Assembly: GCA_963709085.1 (NCBI GenBank)
Contig: CAVPVB010000024.1
Coordinates: forward strand, 930,001-994,000
Reading direction: 5' to 3'
Length of the DNA stretch: 64,000 nucleotides
Source of the DNA: Rhodovastum sp963709085
GTDB lineage: Bacteria > Pseudomonadota > Alphaproteobacteria > Acetobacterales > Acetobacteraceae
Below are positions 1-8,006 of this stretch, one piece after another. Positions within the stretch are counted from its first letter, which is position 1. Each line of letters begins with the position of its first letter. The position numbers and the translations under genes are program-made. The notes beneath the pieces are model-generated. The model saw only the letters and a program-made list of their open reading frames with translations, did not search any database and was not told the origin of the DNA.

Positions 1-234
1 GGCGATGTTGCGACAGGAATCCGCGTCCAGCCCGCGCATCACGCCCTGGCTGTCGGGCAGCGAAAAGCCGGGCACATTGCCGGCCACGCCGCAGACGAGC
101 TGGCCGCGCGCCTTGATGGCATCGAGGGTCGCCGAGCCGCTGCCCTGAGCATGCCCGGCACCAGCGGCAAGCAGCGCGCCGGCAAGCATGGAGCCGGCCA
201 TGAACACAGTTCGGACAAGGATCGATAGCAACAT
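1..234 (-). CDS. Amino-acid ABC transporter substrate-binding protein, N-terminal part
   Basis: The gene runs off the left edge; only the first 78 residues are present. It starts at ATG 234 and opens with a hydrophobic secretion signal (about residues 1-29, ending in a GHAQ-type cleavage region). The mature start reads TLDAIKARGQLVCGV, followed by PGFSLPD and GLDADSCRNIA. This is the typical start of periplasmic polar amino-acid binding proteins of the AapJ type, which deliver amino acids to an inner-membrane permease. The start codon is clear because the signal peptide begins directly there. The permease and ATPase genes would lie outside the window. The family call is good; substrate specificity cannot be told from this fragment. 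Confidence 0.8.
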   Translation of the reverse strand, partial: MLLSILVRTVFMAGSMLAGALLAAGAGHAQGSGSATLDAIKARGQLVCGVAGNVPGFSLPDSQGVMRGLDADSCRNIA

Positions 235-389
235 TGTATATCTCTCCTGGATGGGGCGGGGGTCGCCCGCTGGCGGCCGACAATGCGTCGGACCCGCCCT
301 GCAATCAATGGCGGGTTGCGTTAACATCATAGCGTAGCCCGGCCCGAGCGCGGCTTGCCCCGCGCCGCGTCCTCCGCCACACCATCCGC

Positions 390-815
390 ATGCTCCACAT
401 GATGAAGCTGGCGGTCGGCATCCGCGACATTGCCCATCTGCGCGAGGTGCAGGCCGGCCGCCTCGCCGCCAACGGCACGCTGCGCCACCTCACCCGCAGC
501 TTTCCCCGCCGCGCCGCGGACATCCTGGATGGCGGCTCGATGTACTGGGTCATCGCCGGTGCCATGGTGGTGCGCCAGCGCATTCCCGACATCGCCGAAG
601 CCGCCTACGAGGACGGGTCCGCCTGTGCCGCCATCCATCTGGAGCCGGCGCTGGTGCCGGTGGCCGGGCGCCCGACCCGGCCGTTCCAGGGCTGGCGCTA
701 CCTGGCCGCCGACGCCGCCCCGCCCGATCTCGCCGCCGGCAGCGATAATGTGCATGGCCTGGACCGGCTGCCGGAAGCGCTCCGCCGCGAACTGCAGGAA
801 CTCGGCCTGCTCTAG
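390..815 (+). CDS. DUF1489 family protein
   Basis: This is a 141-residue soluble protein of unknown function. The opening KLAVGIRDI, the central RRAADILDGGSMYWVIAGAMVVRQRI and the late PFQGWRYL and LPEALRRELQELGLL are the pattern of the alphaproteobacterial DUF1489 family, and the length is normal. No signal peptide or membrane segment is visible. It stands alone, divergent from the ABC binding-protein gene, with about 155 bases between the two starts. ATG 390 is chosen because the family normally begins a few residues before the KL.VG motif. No biochemical role can be assigned. Confidence 0.8.
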   Translation: MLHMMKLAVGIRDIAHLREVQAGRLAANGTLRHLTRSFPRRAADILDGGSMYWVIAGAMVVRQRIPDIAEAAYEDGSACAAIHLEPALVPVAGRPTRPFQGWRYLAADAAPPDLAAGSDNVHGLDRLPEALRRELQELGLL

Positions 816-920
816 GTTATTTCGCTTGCGGTAATTCGGGCGATCGTTCATAATTATATCAGGTGACTATCATGCGTTATTCGCCTCATCTCTGAACCCG
901 TGTTTTCCGTGGAGCGCGCC

Positions 921-1112
921 GTGATCCTCTCCCGCAGACATCTCCTGGCGTCCTTCGGCCTGGCTCTGCCGGCCGCGGCGCTCGTGGCACCCAGGGCAAA
1001 TGCCGCCACCGCTTCCGTTCCCCACAAGAAACACAAATCCCGGCACGGCACCGTCCAGGCCTCGCACAAGCACCACAAGCCCGCCGCCACGCCGGCCACC
1101 ACCCAGGGCTGA
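921..1112 (+). CDS. Small secreted protein with twin-arginine-like signal
   Basis: A 63-residue protein begins at GTG 921, six bases after a GGAG ribosome-binding site. An earlier in-frame GTG at 900 is less likely. The N-terminus carries SRRHLLASFGLALPAAALV and then PRANA, a signal of twin-arginine character with an A-x-A cleavage site. The mature part is only about 38 residues, rich in histidine, lysine, proline and threonine (KKHKSRHG, SHKHHKP). Such short Tat-signal, basic-tail proteins recur in Acetobacteraceae without known function. The His/Lys tail could bind metal or polyanions, but that is speculation. Confidence 0.55.
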   Translation: MILSRRHLLASFGLALPAAALVAPRANAATASVPHKKHKSRHGTVQASHKHHKPAATPATTQG

Positions 1113-1295
1113 ATTTACGTGCGTGCCTGACCGGTCGCGGACCGTCGTCAGGCGGGGAACGAGAGGGCTATCTTGCGCAGAGCGGGGCTTCGGCTGATCA
1201 TTCCGGCCCGGCAAGCACGGGACCCGGCCCCTCTTGTACGGCAGATGATGCCGGCGGCCTGATCTGAGCGACCCCGCCTGACACCGGAGATCCCG

Positions 1296-2582
1296 ATGGC
1301 TTTCTCCTTCGGCCTGCGTGACGCCGGCACCACGGTCCGGACCGAAATCCTCGCCGGTATCACCACCTGGCTCGCCATGGTCTACATCGTGGTGGTCAAC
1401 CCCGACATCCTGTCCGCCACCGGCATGGACCATGGCGCCGTGTTCGTCGCCACCTGCCTCGGCGCCGGCATCGCCACCATCGCCATGGGGCTGTACGCAA
1501 ACTACCCGCTGGCGCTGGCCCCCGGCATGGGGCTGAACGCCTATTTCGCCTTCGCCGTGGTCGGCGGGCTGCACATCCCCTGGCAGGTGGCGCTCGGCGC
1601 GGTCTTCCTGTCGGGCCTGCTGTTCCTGGCGGTGTCGCTGCTGCGCCTGCGGGAATGGCTGATCAACAGCATCCCGCTGTCGCTGAAGCTCGGCATCGGC
1701 GCGGGGATCGGGTTTTTCCTCGCCCTGATCGGCCTGGAAGGCATGGGCGTCGTCGTCGCCCACCCGGCCACCCTGGTCACCCTGGGCAATTTCGGCAGCC
1801 CCCGCACGCTGCTGGCCTGCGGCGGCTTCGTCGTCATGGCGGCGCTTGCCGCGCGCGGCATTTCCGCCGCCGTGCTGATCGGCATTCTCGCCACCGCCGC
1901 CGCCGGCATCCCGTTCGGCCTGACCCATTTCGCCGGCATCGTCGCCGCCCCGCCCTCGCTCGCGCCGACCCTGCTGCAGATGGATATCGGCGGCGCGCTG
2001 AACCTTGGCCTTGCCAGCATCGTGCTGACCTTTTTCCTGGTCGACGTGCTCGACAACGCCGGCACCCTGATCGCCACCACCCACCGCGCCGGCCTGATGC
2101 GCCCGGACGGCACGGTGCCGCGGCTGCAGCAGGCCCTCACCGCCGATTCCGGCGGCGCCATCCTCGGCGCGGTGCTCGGCACCTCCACCGTCACCAGCTA
2201 TATCGAAAGTGCGGCGGGCATTCAGGCCGGCGGACGCACCGGGCTCACCGCCGTGGTCACCGGCGCGCTGTTCCTCGCCACCCTGTTCTTCGCCCCACTC
2301 GCCACCGCCATCCCCGGCTTCGCCACCGCCCCGGCCCTGGTGTTCGTCGCCTGCCTGATGGCCCGCGCGCTGCGCGACGTGAACTGGGACGACATGACCG
2401 ACTACCTGCCCGCCATGGTCACCGCCATCGCCATGCCCTTCACCTTCTCCATCGCCGCCGGCATCGGCATCGGCTTTATCGTGCATGCGCTGGTGAAAAC
2501 CCTGGCGGGACGGCCGGGCGAGGTGGGCGGAGCGGTTTGGGTGATTGCGGCGGCTTCGGCGGGAAAGTTCATAATACAGTAA
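1296..2582 (+). CDS. NCS2-family purine permease (guanine/hypoxanthine type)
   Basis: A 428-residue polytopic inner-membrane transporter with about 12-14 hydrophobic segments. The N-terminal TEILAGITTWLAMVYI and NPDILSATGMD, the ALAPGMGLNAYFAF motif and the later GTSTVTSYIESAAGIQAGGRTGL motif are hallmarks of the AzgA/PbuG/GhxP branch of nucleobase-cation symporters. These import adenine, guanine or hypoxanthine with protons. ATG 1296 follows a GGAG site at normal spacing. The gene stands alone and is convergent with olsB, with a palindromic repeat between the two stops. The precise purine cannot be deduced. Confidence 0.9.
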   Translation: MAFSFGLRDAGTTVRTEILAGITTWLAMVYIVVVNPDILSATGMDHGAVFVATCLGAGIATIAMGLYANYPLALAPGMGLNAYFAFAVVGGLHIPWQVALGAVFLSGLLFLAVSLLRLREWLINSIPLSLKLGIGAGIGFFLALIGLEGMGVVVAHPATLVTLGNFGSPRTLLACGGFVVMAALAARGISAAVLIGILATAAAGIPFGLTHFAGIVAAPPSLAPTLLQMDIGGALNLGLASIVLTFFLVDVLDNAGTLIATTHRAGLMRPDGTVPRLQQALTADSGGAILGAVLGTSTVTSYIESAAGIQAGGRTGLTAVVTGALFLATLFFAPLATAIPGFATAPALVFVACLMARALRDVNWDDMTDYLPAMVTAIAMPFTFSIAAGIGIGFIVHALVKTLAGRPGEVGGAVWVIAAASAGKFIIQ

Positions 2583-2590
2583 TAAAAAGT

Positions 2591-2619
2591 CAGGCCAGGG
2601 CTCTGCCCTGGACCCCATT
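2591..2619. repeat. Dispersed palindromic intergenic repeat, short copy
   Basis: A short copy of the element seen at several other gene ends: GGCCAGGGCTCTGCCCTGG followed by ACCCCATT. The core is self-complementary (CCAGGGC..GCCCTGG), so it can form a hairpin. It lies between the stop of the purine permease and the stop of olsB, where it could act as a two-way terminator. Confidence 0.75.
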
Positions 2620-2628
2620 CCCGGCGGG

Positions 2629-3474
2629 TTAATCGGCGGAATCGCGCGCCTGACGCTCGTAGTGGCGCAGGTATTTCTCGGTGACCAGTTCGGTCTTCAC
2701 CACCACGGCAACATCGATCGTGTTGAACTGGGCGTCGATCACCGCCCCGTCGCCGACGAAACCGCCCAGGCGCAGATAGCCTTTGACCAGCGGCGGCAAT
2801 TTGGCGAGCGCCCGCCTCGGGTCGAGCGAGGCCGGGTCCAGCCGGCGCATTTCCACGTAACGGTGCGGCAGCGCCCGCGGGCGCACCTCGGCCGGGGCGA
2901 GGTGATGCGCGTACAGATAGGTCAGTTCGGTGGCCAGCGCATCGGGATCGGTGCCGGGCAGGCTGGCGCAGCCGAACATCAGGTCGATGTGGTGCAGCGA
3001 CACATAGGCGGCGATGCCGCGCCACAGCAACTGCATGGCGGTCCGGTTGCGGTAGTCCGGATGGACGCAGGAACGGCCGAGTTCCATGATCTGGCCAGGG
3101 AACTCCACCACCGGCGAGATGTCGTACTCATCCGCCGAATAGAAACGGCCCAGTTTGGTGGCGGCATCGGCGCGGATCAGCCGGTAGGTTGCCACCACAC
3201 TTTCCGGCCCGGGGCCGACCGCGTGGTCCACCACCAGCAAATGGTCGGCCACCGCGTCGAACGCATCGCGGTCGCGGCGGGAGGCGGCGGCGGCGGCGTC
3301 GGGCACCGCGCCGCGCTCGTCGTAGAAGACCCGGTAGCGCAGCGCCAGCGCGGCATCGATCTCGTCCGGGGTGGTGGCGACCCGCACCCCGAGCTTGCCG
3401 CCGCGCAACTCGCCAAAACCGCGCTCCGTGTCGGCACGCGGGGCGTTTGTCGTGTCTGCTTGTGGCGGGGTCAT
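2629..3474 (-). CDS. olsB: L-ornithine N-alpha-acyltransferase (ornithine lipid synthesis)
   Basis: A 281-residue cytoplasmic GNAT-like acyltransferase expected to transfer a 3-hydroxyacyl chain from acyl-ACP to ornithine, giving lyso-ornithine lipid. Family features are LRYRVFYDE near residue 48, the VATYRLIR segment, IMELGRSCVHPDYR (acyl-donor loop), LMFGCASLPGTDP and LPPLVKGYLRLGG. Length fits OlsB. Its ATG overlaps the stop of the upstream Fur-family gene (ATGA at 3474-3471), so the two are translationally coupled. No OlsA homologue is in the window. A more general hemolysin-like acyltransferase is the alternative. Confidence 0.85.
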   Translation of the reverse strand: MTPPQADTTNAPRADTERGFGELRGGKLGVRVATTPDEIDAALALRYRVFYDERGAVPDAAAAASRRDRDAFDAVADHLLVVDHAVGPGPESVVATYRLIRADAATKLGRFYSADEYDISPVVEFPGQIMELGRSCVHPDYRNRTAMQLLWRGIAAYVSLHHIDLMFGCASLPGTDPDALATELTYLYAHHLAPAEVRPRALPHRYVEMRRLDPASLDPRRALAKLPPLVKGYLRLGGFVGDGAVIDAQFNTIDVAVVVKTELVTEKYLRHYERQARDSAD

Positions 3475-3959
3475 CGGGGCAGCCCTGGGCTGGCGGTATC
3501 GGCGGACGGTGCGGACGGCTCACTGGCCTGGCATGGGGCCGGGCGGCCCGCGGCGTCCCGCCGCCGGCCGAACAGTTCCAGCCGGTGCGACACCAGGTCG
3601 AAGCCAAGCCGCGCGGCGATGGCGGCGAGCACGCGTTCATGCTCGGGATCGGAGAACTCGATCACGCGGCCGGAATCGATATCGATCAGGTGGTGGTGGT
3701 GGCCGTGTTCCGTGGGTTCGTAACGGGCCCGTCCGCCGCCGAAGTCGCGGCGTTCCAGGATGCCGCGCTCCTCGAACAGGCGCACGGTGCGGTAGACGGT
3801 GGCGATGGAGATGCGCGGGTCCATCGCCGCGGCCCGGCGGTAGAGTTCCTCGACATCGGGGTGATCACCGGCATCGGACAGCACGCGGGCAATCACGCGG
3901 CGCTGCCCGGTCATTTTCAGTCCCCGTTCGACGCAGAGGCGTTCGATGCGGCTTTCCAT
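3471..3959 (-). CDS. Fur-family metal-responsive repressor
   Basis: A 162-residue regulator starting at ATG 3959, preceded by a GGGGAT site; the longer in-frame extension lacks good initiation signals. The winged-helix part reads RLCVERGLKMTGQRRVI then ISIATVYRTVRLFEERGIL, the classical Fur recognition-helix region. The dimerisation part contains the histidine cluster EHGHHHHLIDIDSGRVIEF, a metal-binding segment. The Cys-rich C-terminal zinc site of many Fur proteins is not evident. It is translationally coupled to olsB. Fur itself, Mur or Irr-like sensing cannot be told apart from sequence alone. Confidence 0.85.
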   Translation of the reverse strand: MESRIERLCVERGLKMTGQRRVIARVLSDAGDHPDVEELYRRAAAMDPRISIATVYRTVRLFEERGILERRDFGGGRARYEPTEHGHHHHLIDIDSGRVIEFSDPEHERVLAAIAARLGFDLVSHRLELFGRRRDAAGRPAPCQASEPSAPSADTASPGLPR

Positions 3960-4311
3960 CCGATCCCCAGTGGCCGGGGGCAGGATCGCCCGACCGGCAT
4001 CCGCCACGCGATCCGCTGCTTGGCCGAAGCGCCGCGCGGTCATGGCGGGGCGGTCACGGCGGCGTAGCCGATCGGGTGTGGGCTGTCCAATGCCCGGGAT
4101 CGCAACGCGTGCCCGGCACGGCGCCCCGTCCAGGGAACGCCGGGCAATCACCCTATCAGGTGAAGCGGCGCCCGGGCAAATCCGCCGGTAGGCGCAACGC
4201 TGCCGGATGGGCCGATCCGGACACAGGTATCCGCGCCGTCAGGTTGCCCGGAACACCAGATAAAAGCGCCCGTTCCACGGCCCGCCCCTGCGATCCGGTG
4301 ATATGGCAACA
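3960..4311. other. Intergenic region between fur-family gene and mucR
   Basis: About 350 bases with no convincing gene. It must hold the promoter of the Fur-family/olsB pair. A small inverted repeat TCACCCTATCAGGTGA lies at 4148-4163 (5-bp arms), too short to call an operator with confidence. No recognisable Fur box or terminator tract is seen. Confidence 0.4.
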
Positions 4312-4737
4312 CTATTGCCGGCTGCGCGGCTTGGTGCCGAGGCCGATCTGCTTGGCCAGCGAGGACCGATGCTGGGCGTAGTTCGGCGCCACCATCGGGT
4401 AATCCACCGGCAGGCCCCAGCGCTCGCGGTACTGCTCAGGCGTCATGTTGTAGGCTGTCTTCAGATGACGCTTCAGCATCTTCAGCTGCTTGCCGTCCTC
4501 CAGACAGATGATGTGGTCCGGAAACACCGATTTCTTCACCGGCACCGCGGGCTGCGGCTTTTCCGCCTGCACCGGTTCGCGGCCGACGCCTGACAAGGTG
4601 CGATACACATCCTGGATCAGCGCAGAGATCGAGTCCGGCGCCACCGGATTATTCGACACGTGCGCGGACACGATCTGCGCGGTCAATCCCAGCACGTCCG
4701 CGCCCGCCTCAATGTCGTCCGGCCCATCATCCGCCAT
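4312..4737 (-). CDS. mucR: MucR/Ros-family transcriptional regulator
   Basis: A 141-residue DNA-binding protein starting at ATG 4737 after a GGAAGGGAACAGG ribosome-binding region; an in-frame ATG at 4752 is less well placed. The second half carries the MucR/Ros core: SVFPDHIICLEDG, KMLKRHL, MTPEQYRERWGLP and DYPMVAPNYAQHR, ending IGLGTKP. These proteins bind AT-rich promoter DNA and control exopolysaccharide, motility and cell-cycle genes in alphaproteobacteria. The Ros zinc site (CLEC...H...H) is altered here: the second Cys is Asp and the last His position is a KTAY segment, as in family members reported not to need zinc. No downstream partner is in its transcript. Confidence 0.9.
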   Translation of the reverse strand: MADDGPDDIEAGADVLGLTAQIVSAHVSNNPVAPDSISALIQDVYRTLSGVGREPVQAEKPQPAVPVKKSVFPDHIICLEDGKQLKMLKRHLKTAYNMTPEQYRERWGLPVDYPMVAPNYAQHRSSLAKQIGLGTKPRSRQ

Positions 4738-4842
4738 CCTGTTCCCTTCCATCGTATTCGACTTGTCCCGTATACAAGCGCATATAAAATCGGCTCTGCC
4801 CGTTTCGCAACGGATATTTTGGCGCTCAACAACAGTCCAATC

Positions 4843-5097
4843 ATGCCCAAGACGAGCCCCGCCGCACCCGCTCCGGCGCAGACCCTTGACATCACCCGGG
4901 AGGTCTGTCCGATGACTTTCGTCCGGACCCGCCTTGCACTCGACAGGCTCGCTCCTGGCCAGACGTTGCTCGTGCTGCTGCGCGGCGCGGAGCCGCGGCT
5001 GAACGTGCCGCGCACCGCCGCCGCCCAGGGGCACAAGGTGCTGTCGCAGGAAGACGGCGCGGACGGCGTTACCCGCCTGCTGCTGCGGCGGGGCTGA
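4843..5097 (+). CDS. TusA-family sulfurtransferase-like protein
   Basis: An 84-residue protein from ATG 4843 with the TusA/SirA fold signature: TLDITREVCPMTFVRTR followed by ALDRLAPGQTLLVLL and a C-terminal LLLRRG strand. TusA proteins carry a persulfide on the conserved Cys of the CP motif (here Cys22) and pass sulfur in tRNA thiolation, cofactor synthesis or sulfur oxidation. The gene overlaps the end of the convergent rimI by 29 bases. Which sulfur pathway it serves cannot be said, as no partner gene is adjacent. Confidence 0.75.
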   Translation: MPKTSPAAPAPAQTLDITREVCPMTFVRTRLALDRLAPGQTLLVLLRGAEPRLNVPRTAAAQGHKVLSQEDGADGVTRLLLRRG

Positions 5098-5548
5098 TCG
5101 GCTTGCGCAGCAGCAGCGCGTCGCTGCCGTCGCGGTAATAGGCCCGGCGCCGCCCGGCCAGGGTATAGCCACAGCTTGCATACAGCGCGCCGGCCGGTTG
5201 GTTCGGTGCCGCCACTTCCAGATACATCGTCCGCGCCCCGGCCGCCGCCGCCAGCGCCTCGGCGGCCAGCAGCAGCGCCGTCCCGCTGCCCTGCCGGCGC
5301 GCTGGCGGGGCCACCGCCAGCGCCAGGATTTCCGCCTCGTCCGCGGCCACCCGTGCCAGCACCATTCCGCCGGCCGGGTCGATCAGGCCGAAATTGCCGG
5401 GCACAGCGAGTTGAGCCGCAATCGCCGCGGCGCTCCAGGCCTCGTCCTCCGGCATGGCGGCTGCATGCACCGTTTGCATGACCTCGGCGTGCGCCACGCC
5501 GGCAACAATCAGGGATGACAACGAAAAAACACTCCGATCAAACAGCAT
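5069..5548 (-). CDS. rimI: GNAT acetyltransferase, RimI-like (ribosomal protein S18 alanine N-acetyltransferase)
   Basis: About 159 residues if started at ATG 5548, 20 bases after the tsaB stop; ATG 5479, preceded by GAGGTC, would cut into the conserved GVAHAEVMQTVHAAAMPEDEAWS start. The acetyl-CoA loop is ILALAVAPPARRQGSGTALL, followed by YLEVAAPNQPAGALYASCGY and RRAYYRDGSDALLL, all typical of RimI. The family acetylates the N-terminal alanine of S18. It follows tsaB in the same direction, an arrangement common in alphaproteobacteria. The N-terminal coding sequence runs through a 15-bp tandem repeat, so the first residues are unusual. Confidence 0.8.
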   Translation of the reverse strand: MLFDRSVFSLSSLIVAGVAHAEVMQTVHAAAMPEDEAWSAAAIAAQLAVPGNFGLIDPAGGMVLARVAADEAEILALAVAPPARRQGSGTALLLAAEALAAAAGARTMYLEVAAPNQPAGALYASCGYTLAGRRRAYYRDGSDALLLRKPISPAAAAGG

Positions 5549-5578
5549 CCGGTCAAACCGACTCCGGTCAAACCGCCT
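5534..5578. repeat. 15-bp tandem repeat, three imperfect copies
   Basis: Three consecutive units CCGATCAAACAGCAT, CCGGTCAAACCGACT and CCGGTCAAACCGCCT begin at 5534, 5549 and 5564. They cover the last codons of tsaB, the short gap and the first codons of rimI. The exact 15-base period matches other short duplications in this window. Confidence 0.8.
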
Positions 5579-6278
5579 GCGGCGGCGGGCGCAGGCCACC
5601 TGCCGGCAGGCGCGCCTCGGGCGGATCGACATACAGCGGCTGCGCCGGCAATGGCGCCAGCCCGCCCGCCAGGCGACGCGCCCCGACCGCGGCGACATGG
5701 CGGGCCAGCGGCAGGCGGGCCTCGGTCAGCACGACGTCCGCGCCGCGCGCGGCCAGCCGGGCCGCAACCTCGAAGGCGGCATCGCCGGCCACCGCCACCG
5801 GCCCGTCGGGGCTTGGCAGCGCGTCCAGCGCGACGGATTCGATGGCTGCCTCGCCACGTTGCAGGAACACCCGGCCGCGGCGGCTGTCGATCGCCACCCA
5901 CAGCATCCGCTCGCGGGGTTCCAGCCCCCCGGTTTCAGTGCCCCCGGTTTCAGTGCCCCTGGTTTCATTCAGCGACTCGGCCAGAGCCTCGGTGACCCGC
6001 ACGCCGAGCACGGGCCGCCCGACGGCCAGCGCGATGCCGTGCCCCAGCGCCAGCGCGGCGCGCAGCCCGGTGAAGCTGCCCGGCCCCACCGTCACCGCCA
6101 CGCCGTCGAGCGCCGTGGCCGCCAGCCCGGCGGCGCGCAGCACGTCGCGCGCCATGGCGGGCAGGATGGTGGCGTAGCCACGGCCGCCCTCCTCGCACGC
6201 CTCCGCACGCACCGCATCGCCGGCCAGAATGGCGGCGGAGCAGCGCGCCAGCGACGCATCCAGTCCCAGGATCAGCAT
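5568..6278 (-). CDS. tsaB: tRNA threonylcarbamoyladenosine biosynthesis protein TsaB
   Basis: A 236-residue inactive-kinase-fold protein that partners TsaD and TsaE to make t6A37 in tRNAs reading ANN codons. It opens with MLILGLDASLARCSAAIL, and contains GYATILPAMARDVLRAAGL and the strongly conserved VTVGPGSFTGLRAALALGHGIAL. The protein is normal in length except for a short insertion around residues 103-117 that coincides with a 15-bp tandem repeat (GTETG units). It heads a tsaB-rimI unit on the minus strand. TsaD is outside the window. Confidence 0.9.
   Translation of the reverse strand: MLILGLDASLARCSAAILAGDAVRAEACEEGGRGYATILPAMARDVLRAAGLAATALDGVAVTVGPGSFTGLRAALALGHGIALAVGRPVLGVRVTEALAESLNETRGTETGGTETGGLEPRERMLWVAIDSRRGRVFLQRGEAAIESVALDALPSPDGPVAVAGDAAFEVAARLAARGADVVLTEARLPLARHVAAVGARRLAGGLAPLPAQPLYVDPPEARLPAGGLRPPPQAV
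5931..5975. repeat. 15-bp tandem repeat inside tsaB, three copies
   Basis: Units beginning GGTTTCAGTG, GGTTTCAGTG and GGTTTCATTC start at 5931, 5946 and 5961, an exact 15-base period. In tsaB they add in-frame five-residue units (ETRGT, ETGGT, ETGGL on the coding strand). Confidence 0.85.
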
Positions 6279-6320
6279 GCCGGGACCCTACCCCCGGCAC
6301 GCCCCCGGAGCCAGACCGTG

Positions 6321-6905
6321 TCAGAGCAGCAGGCATGCCTCGTCGAAGTCGAACCGTGGCGAGCGGGGGAACACGCCGGCCGGATCGCCATGGCCGATAT
6401 TGATCAGGAAATTGCTTTTCCAGCCGCGGTCGGACAGGAAGGCGGCGTCAACCTTGGCCTTGTCAAAACCCGACATGGGTCCGGTATCGAGCCCGAGCGC
6501 GCGGGCCGCCAGGATCAAATAGCCGCCCTGGAGCGTGCCGTTGCGGAATGCCGTTTCCTCGGCGAGATCATAATTGCCGCTGAACCAGCTTTTGGCGTCG
6601 GTGTGCGGGAACAGCTTGGGCAGGTGGTCATAGAAATGCGGGTCGTAGGCCACGATGGCGGTGACCGGCGCCGCCAGGGTCTTGTCCACATTGCCCGCCG
6701 ACAGCGCTGGCCGCAGCTTCTCCTTCGCTTCCCGGGTGCGCAGGAACAGGAAACGCCCCGGCGAGCAATTGGCCGAGGTCGGCCCCCATTTCAGCAGGTC
6801 GAACAGCGCCCGCAATTCGTCGTCGCTGACGGGCTGGTCGGTCCATTTGTTGTGCGTGCGCGCATTCCGGAACAGCAGGTCGAGCGCGGAATCGTCAAGC
6901 GGCAT
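6321..6905 (-). CDS. Malonic semialdehyde reductase RutE-type nitroreductase
   Basis: A 194-residue flavin-dependent oxidoreductase of the nitroreductase fold. The N-terminus LDLLFRNARTHNKWTDQPV, the FMN-binding LLKWGPTSANCSPGRFLFL and the later RNGTLQGGYLILAARALGLDTGPMSGFD match the HadB/RutE branch. RutE reduces malonic semialdehyde to 3-hydroxypropionate in pyrimidine degradation. No other rut gene is nearby, so the physiological substrate is uncertain. ATG 6905 has a strong GAGGAGG site just upstream. The gene lies between the NifU-like gene and tsaB, all on the minus strand, but spacing of 40-90 bases leaves operon membership open. Confidence 0.8.
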   Translation of the reverse strand: MPLDDSALDLLFRNARTHNKWTDQPVSDDELRALFDLLKWGPTSANCSPGRFLFLRTREAKEKLRPALSAGNVDKTLAAPVTAIVAYDPHFYDHLPKLFPHTDAKSWFSGNYDLAEETAFRNGTLQGGYLILAARALGLDTGPMSGFDKAKVDAAFLSDRGWKSNFLINIGHGDPAGVFPRSPRFDFDEACLLL

Positions 6906-6993
6906 GGTGGCCTCCTCAAGATCGTTCGATGTCGAACAATGATGGGCGAGATGGGTGCCAGGATGGCCCCATGCAAGGACCGGTGGCGCGTGG

Positions 6994-7551
6994 TCAGAAC
7001 GTGACCTGCTCGACCGACTTCACCTCCGGCACGTAATGGCGCAGCAGGTTCTCGACGCCGTGCTTCAGCGTGGCGGTCGAGGACGGGCAGCCGCTGCAGG
7101 CGCCCTGCATCTGCAACCGGACCACCCCGTCGCGGAAGCCGCGGAAGATGATGTCGCCGCCGTCGCCGGCCACCGCCGGGCGCACCCGGGTGTCGATCAG
7201 CTGCTTGATCTGGGCGGCGATTTCGGCGTCTGCCGGGTCCACGTCTTCGTCCGCCGCATCGCCCTGGCCTTCGATCACCGGGCGGTTGTGGACGAAGTGA
7301 TCCATCAGGGTGCCGAGCACCTGCGGCTTCAGCGCCTGCCAGGCCACCCCGTCCGCCTTGCTGACGGTGACGAAATCATCGCCGAGGAACACACCTTCGA
7401 CGCCTTGCAGGGCGAACAGGGCAGTGGCGAGCGGACTGCGCCCGGCCAATTCGGCGGAAGCGAAATCGGCCGTGGAGGCTCCCATCACCGTCCGCCCGGG
7501 CAGGAACTTGAGGGTGGCGGGATTGGGCGTGCTTTCGGTCTCGATGAACAT
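6994..7551 (-). CDS. NifU-like Fe-S scaffold protein (Nfu type)
   Basis: A 185-residue iron-sulfur carrier. The N-terminal Nfu domain begins MFIETESTPNPATLKFLPG, and includes LFALQGVEGVFLGDDFVTV. The C-terminal NifU domain has IDTRVRPAVAGDGGDI and LQMQGACSGCPSSTATLK, the CxxC that holds a bridging 4Fe-4S cluster between two subunits. Length and order are those of alphaproteobacterial NfuA/Nfu1 proteins, which hand clusters to target enzymes such as lipoyl synthase. ATG 7551 is the first codon of the conserved N-terminus; the longer reading frame upstream is not needed. Confidence 0.9.
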   Translation of the reverse strand: MFIETESTPNPATLKFLPGRTVMGASTADFASAELAGRSPLATALFALQGVEGVFLGDDFVTVSKADGVAWQALKPQVLGTLMDHFVHNRPVIEGQGDAADEDVDPADAEIAAQIKQLIDTRVRPAVAGDGGDIIFRGFRDGVVRLQMQGACSGCPSSTATLKHGVENLLRHYVPEVKSVEQVTF

Positions 7552-8006
7552 GAAGAAAACCCTGAGTTCGTGGTTCGCGGACGGCGGGAGGCGCGCGCAA
7601 ATGAGGGGCAACAGGACCGCTCTGGTCCTCTTAACATATCGATGAATGTGACCGGCAAGGCAAGAGACTCCCGCGTCAGATAGCGACGGTGCCCGCACTG
7701 AAACGGCGGCGGCGGCGGCACAGCACGGGTCGCGGATGGTCACGAACAATTTTTGTCCGGGCGGCGGCAGCCGCATCACATTAGACGGCACCGCCATTGA
7801 CCGCGCCGCCCAGACCCGGAGGGCGGATCGTACTGCGGTGATGGGGTTCCGGGCCGCGCCGGGGCCTGGCTTTATCGCAGCACGTCCGCAACGAAGGCTC
7901 ACCAGCCCTTCCGGGAAGGGGGGTTCTCAACTCGTTGAGTTAATCGCACAATCATAGACAAGGGGGAGGTTGGTCAAAAAACCGGGCCATAGCTGGAGAG
8001 ACGAAA
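7552..8006. other. Divergent intergenic region nfu / rquA
   Basis: A 455-base gap between two divergently transcribed genes with no credible coding sequence on either strand. It presumably contains both promoters. A few short G/C-rich hairpins are possible (for example CCCTTCCGGGAAGGGG near 7909), but no recognised riboswitch or operator is seen. Confidence 0.5.

Noticed and set aside
870..2618. 582-codon minus-strand frame over the purine permease
   Set aside because: Low-complexity composition and no motif; a shadow of the permease gene.
5069..5698. Longer rimI frame starting at 5698
   Set aside because: It would extend through the end of tsaB; the conserved RimI start lies after 5548.
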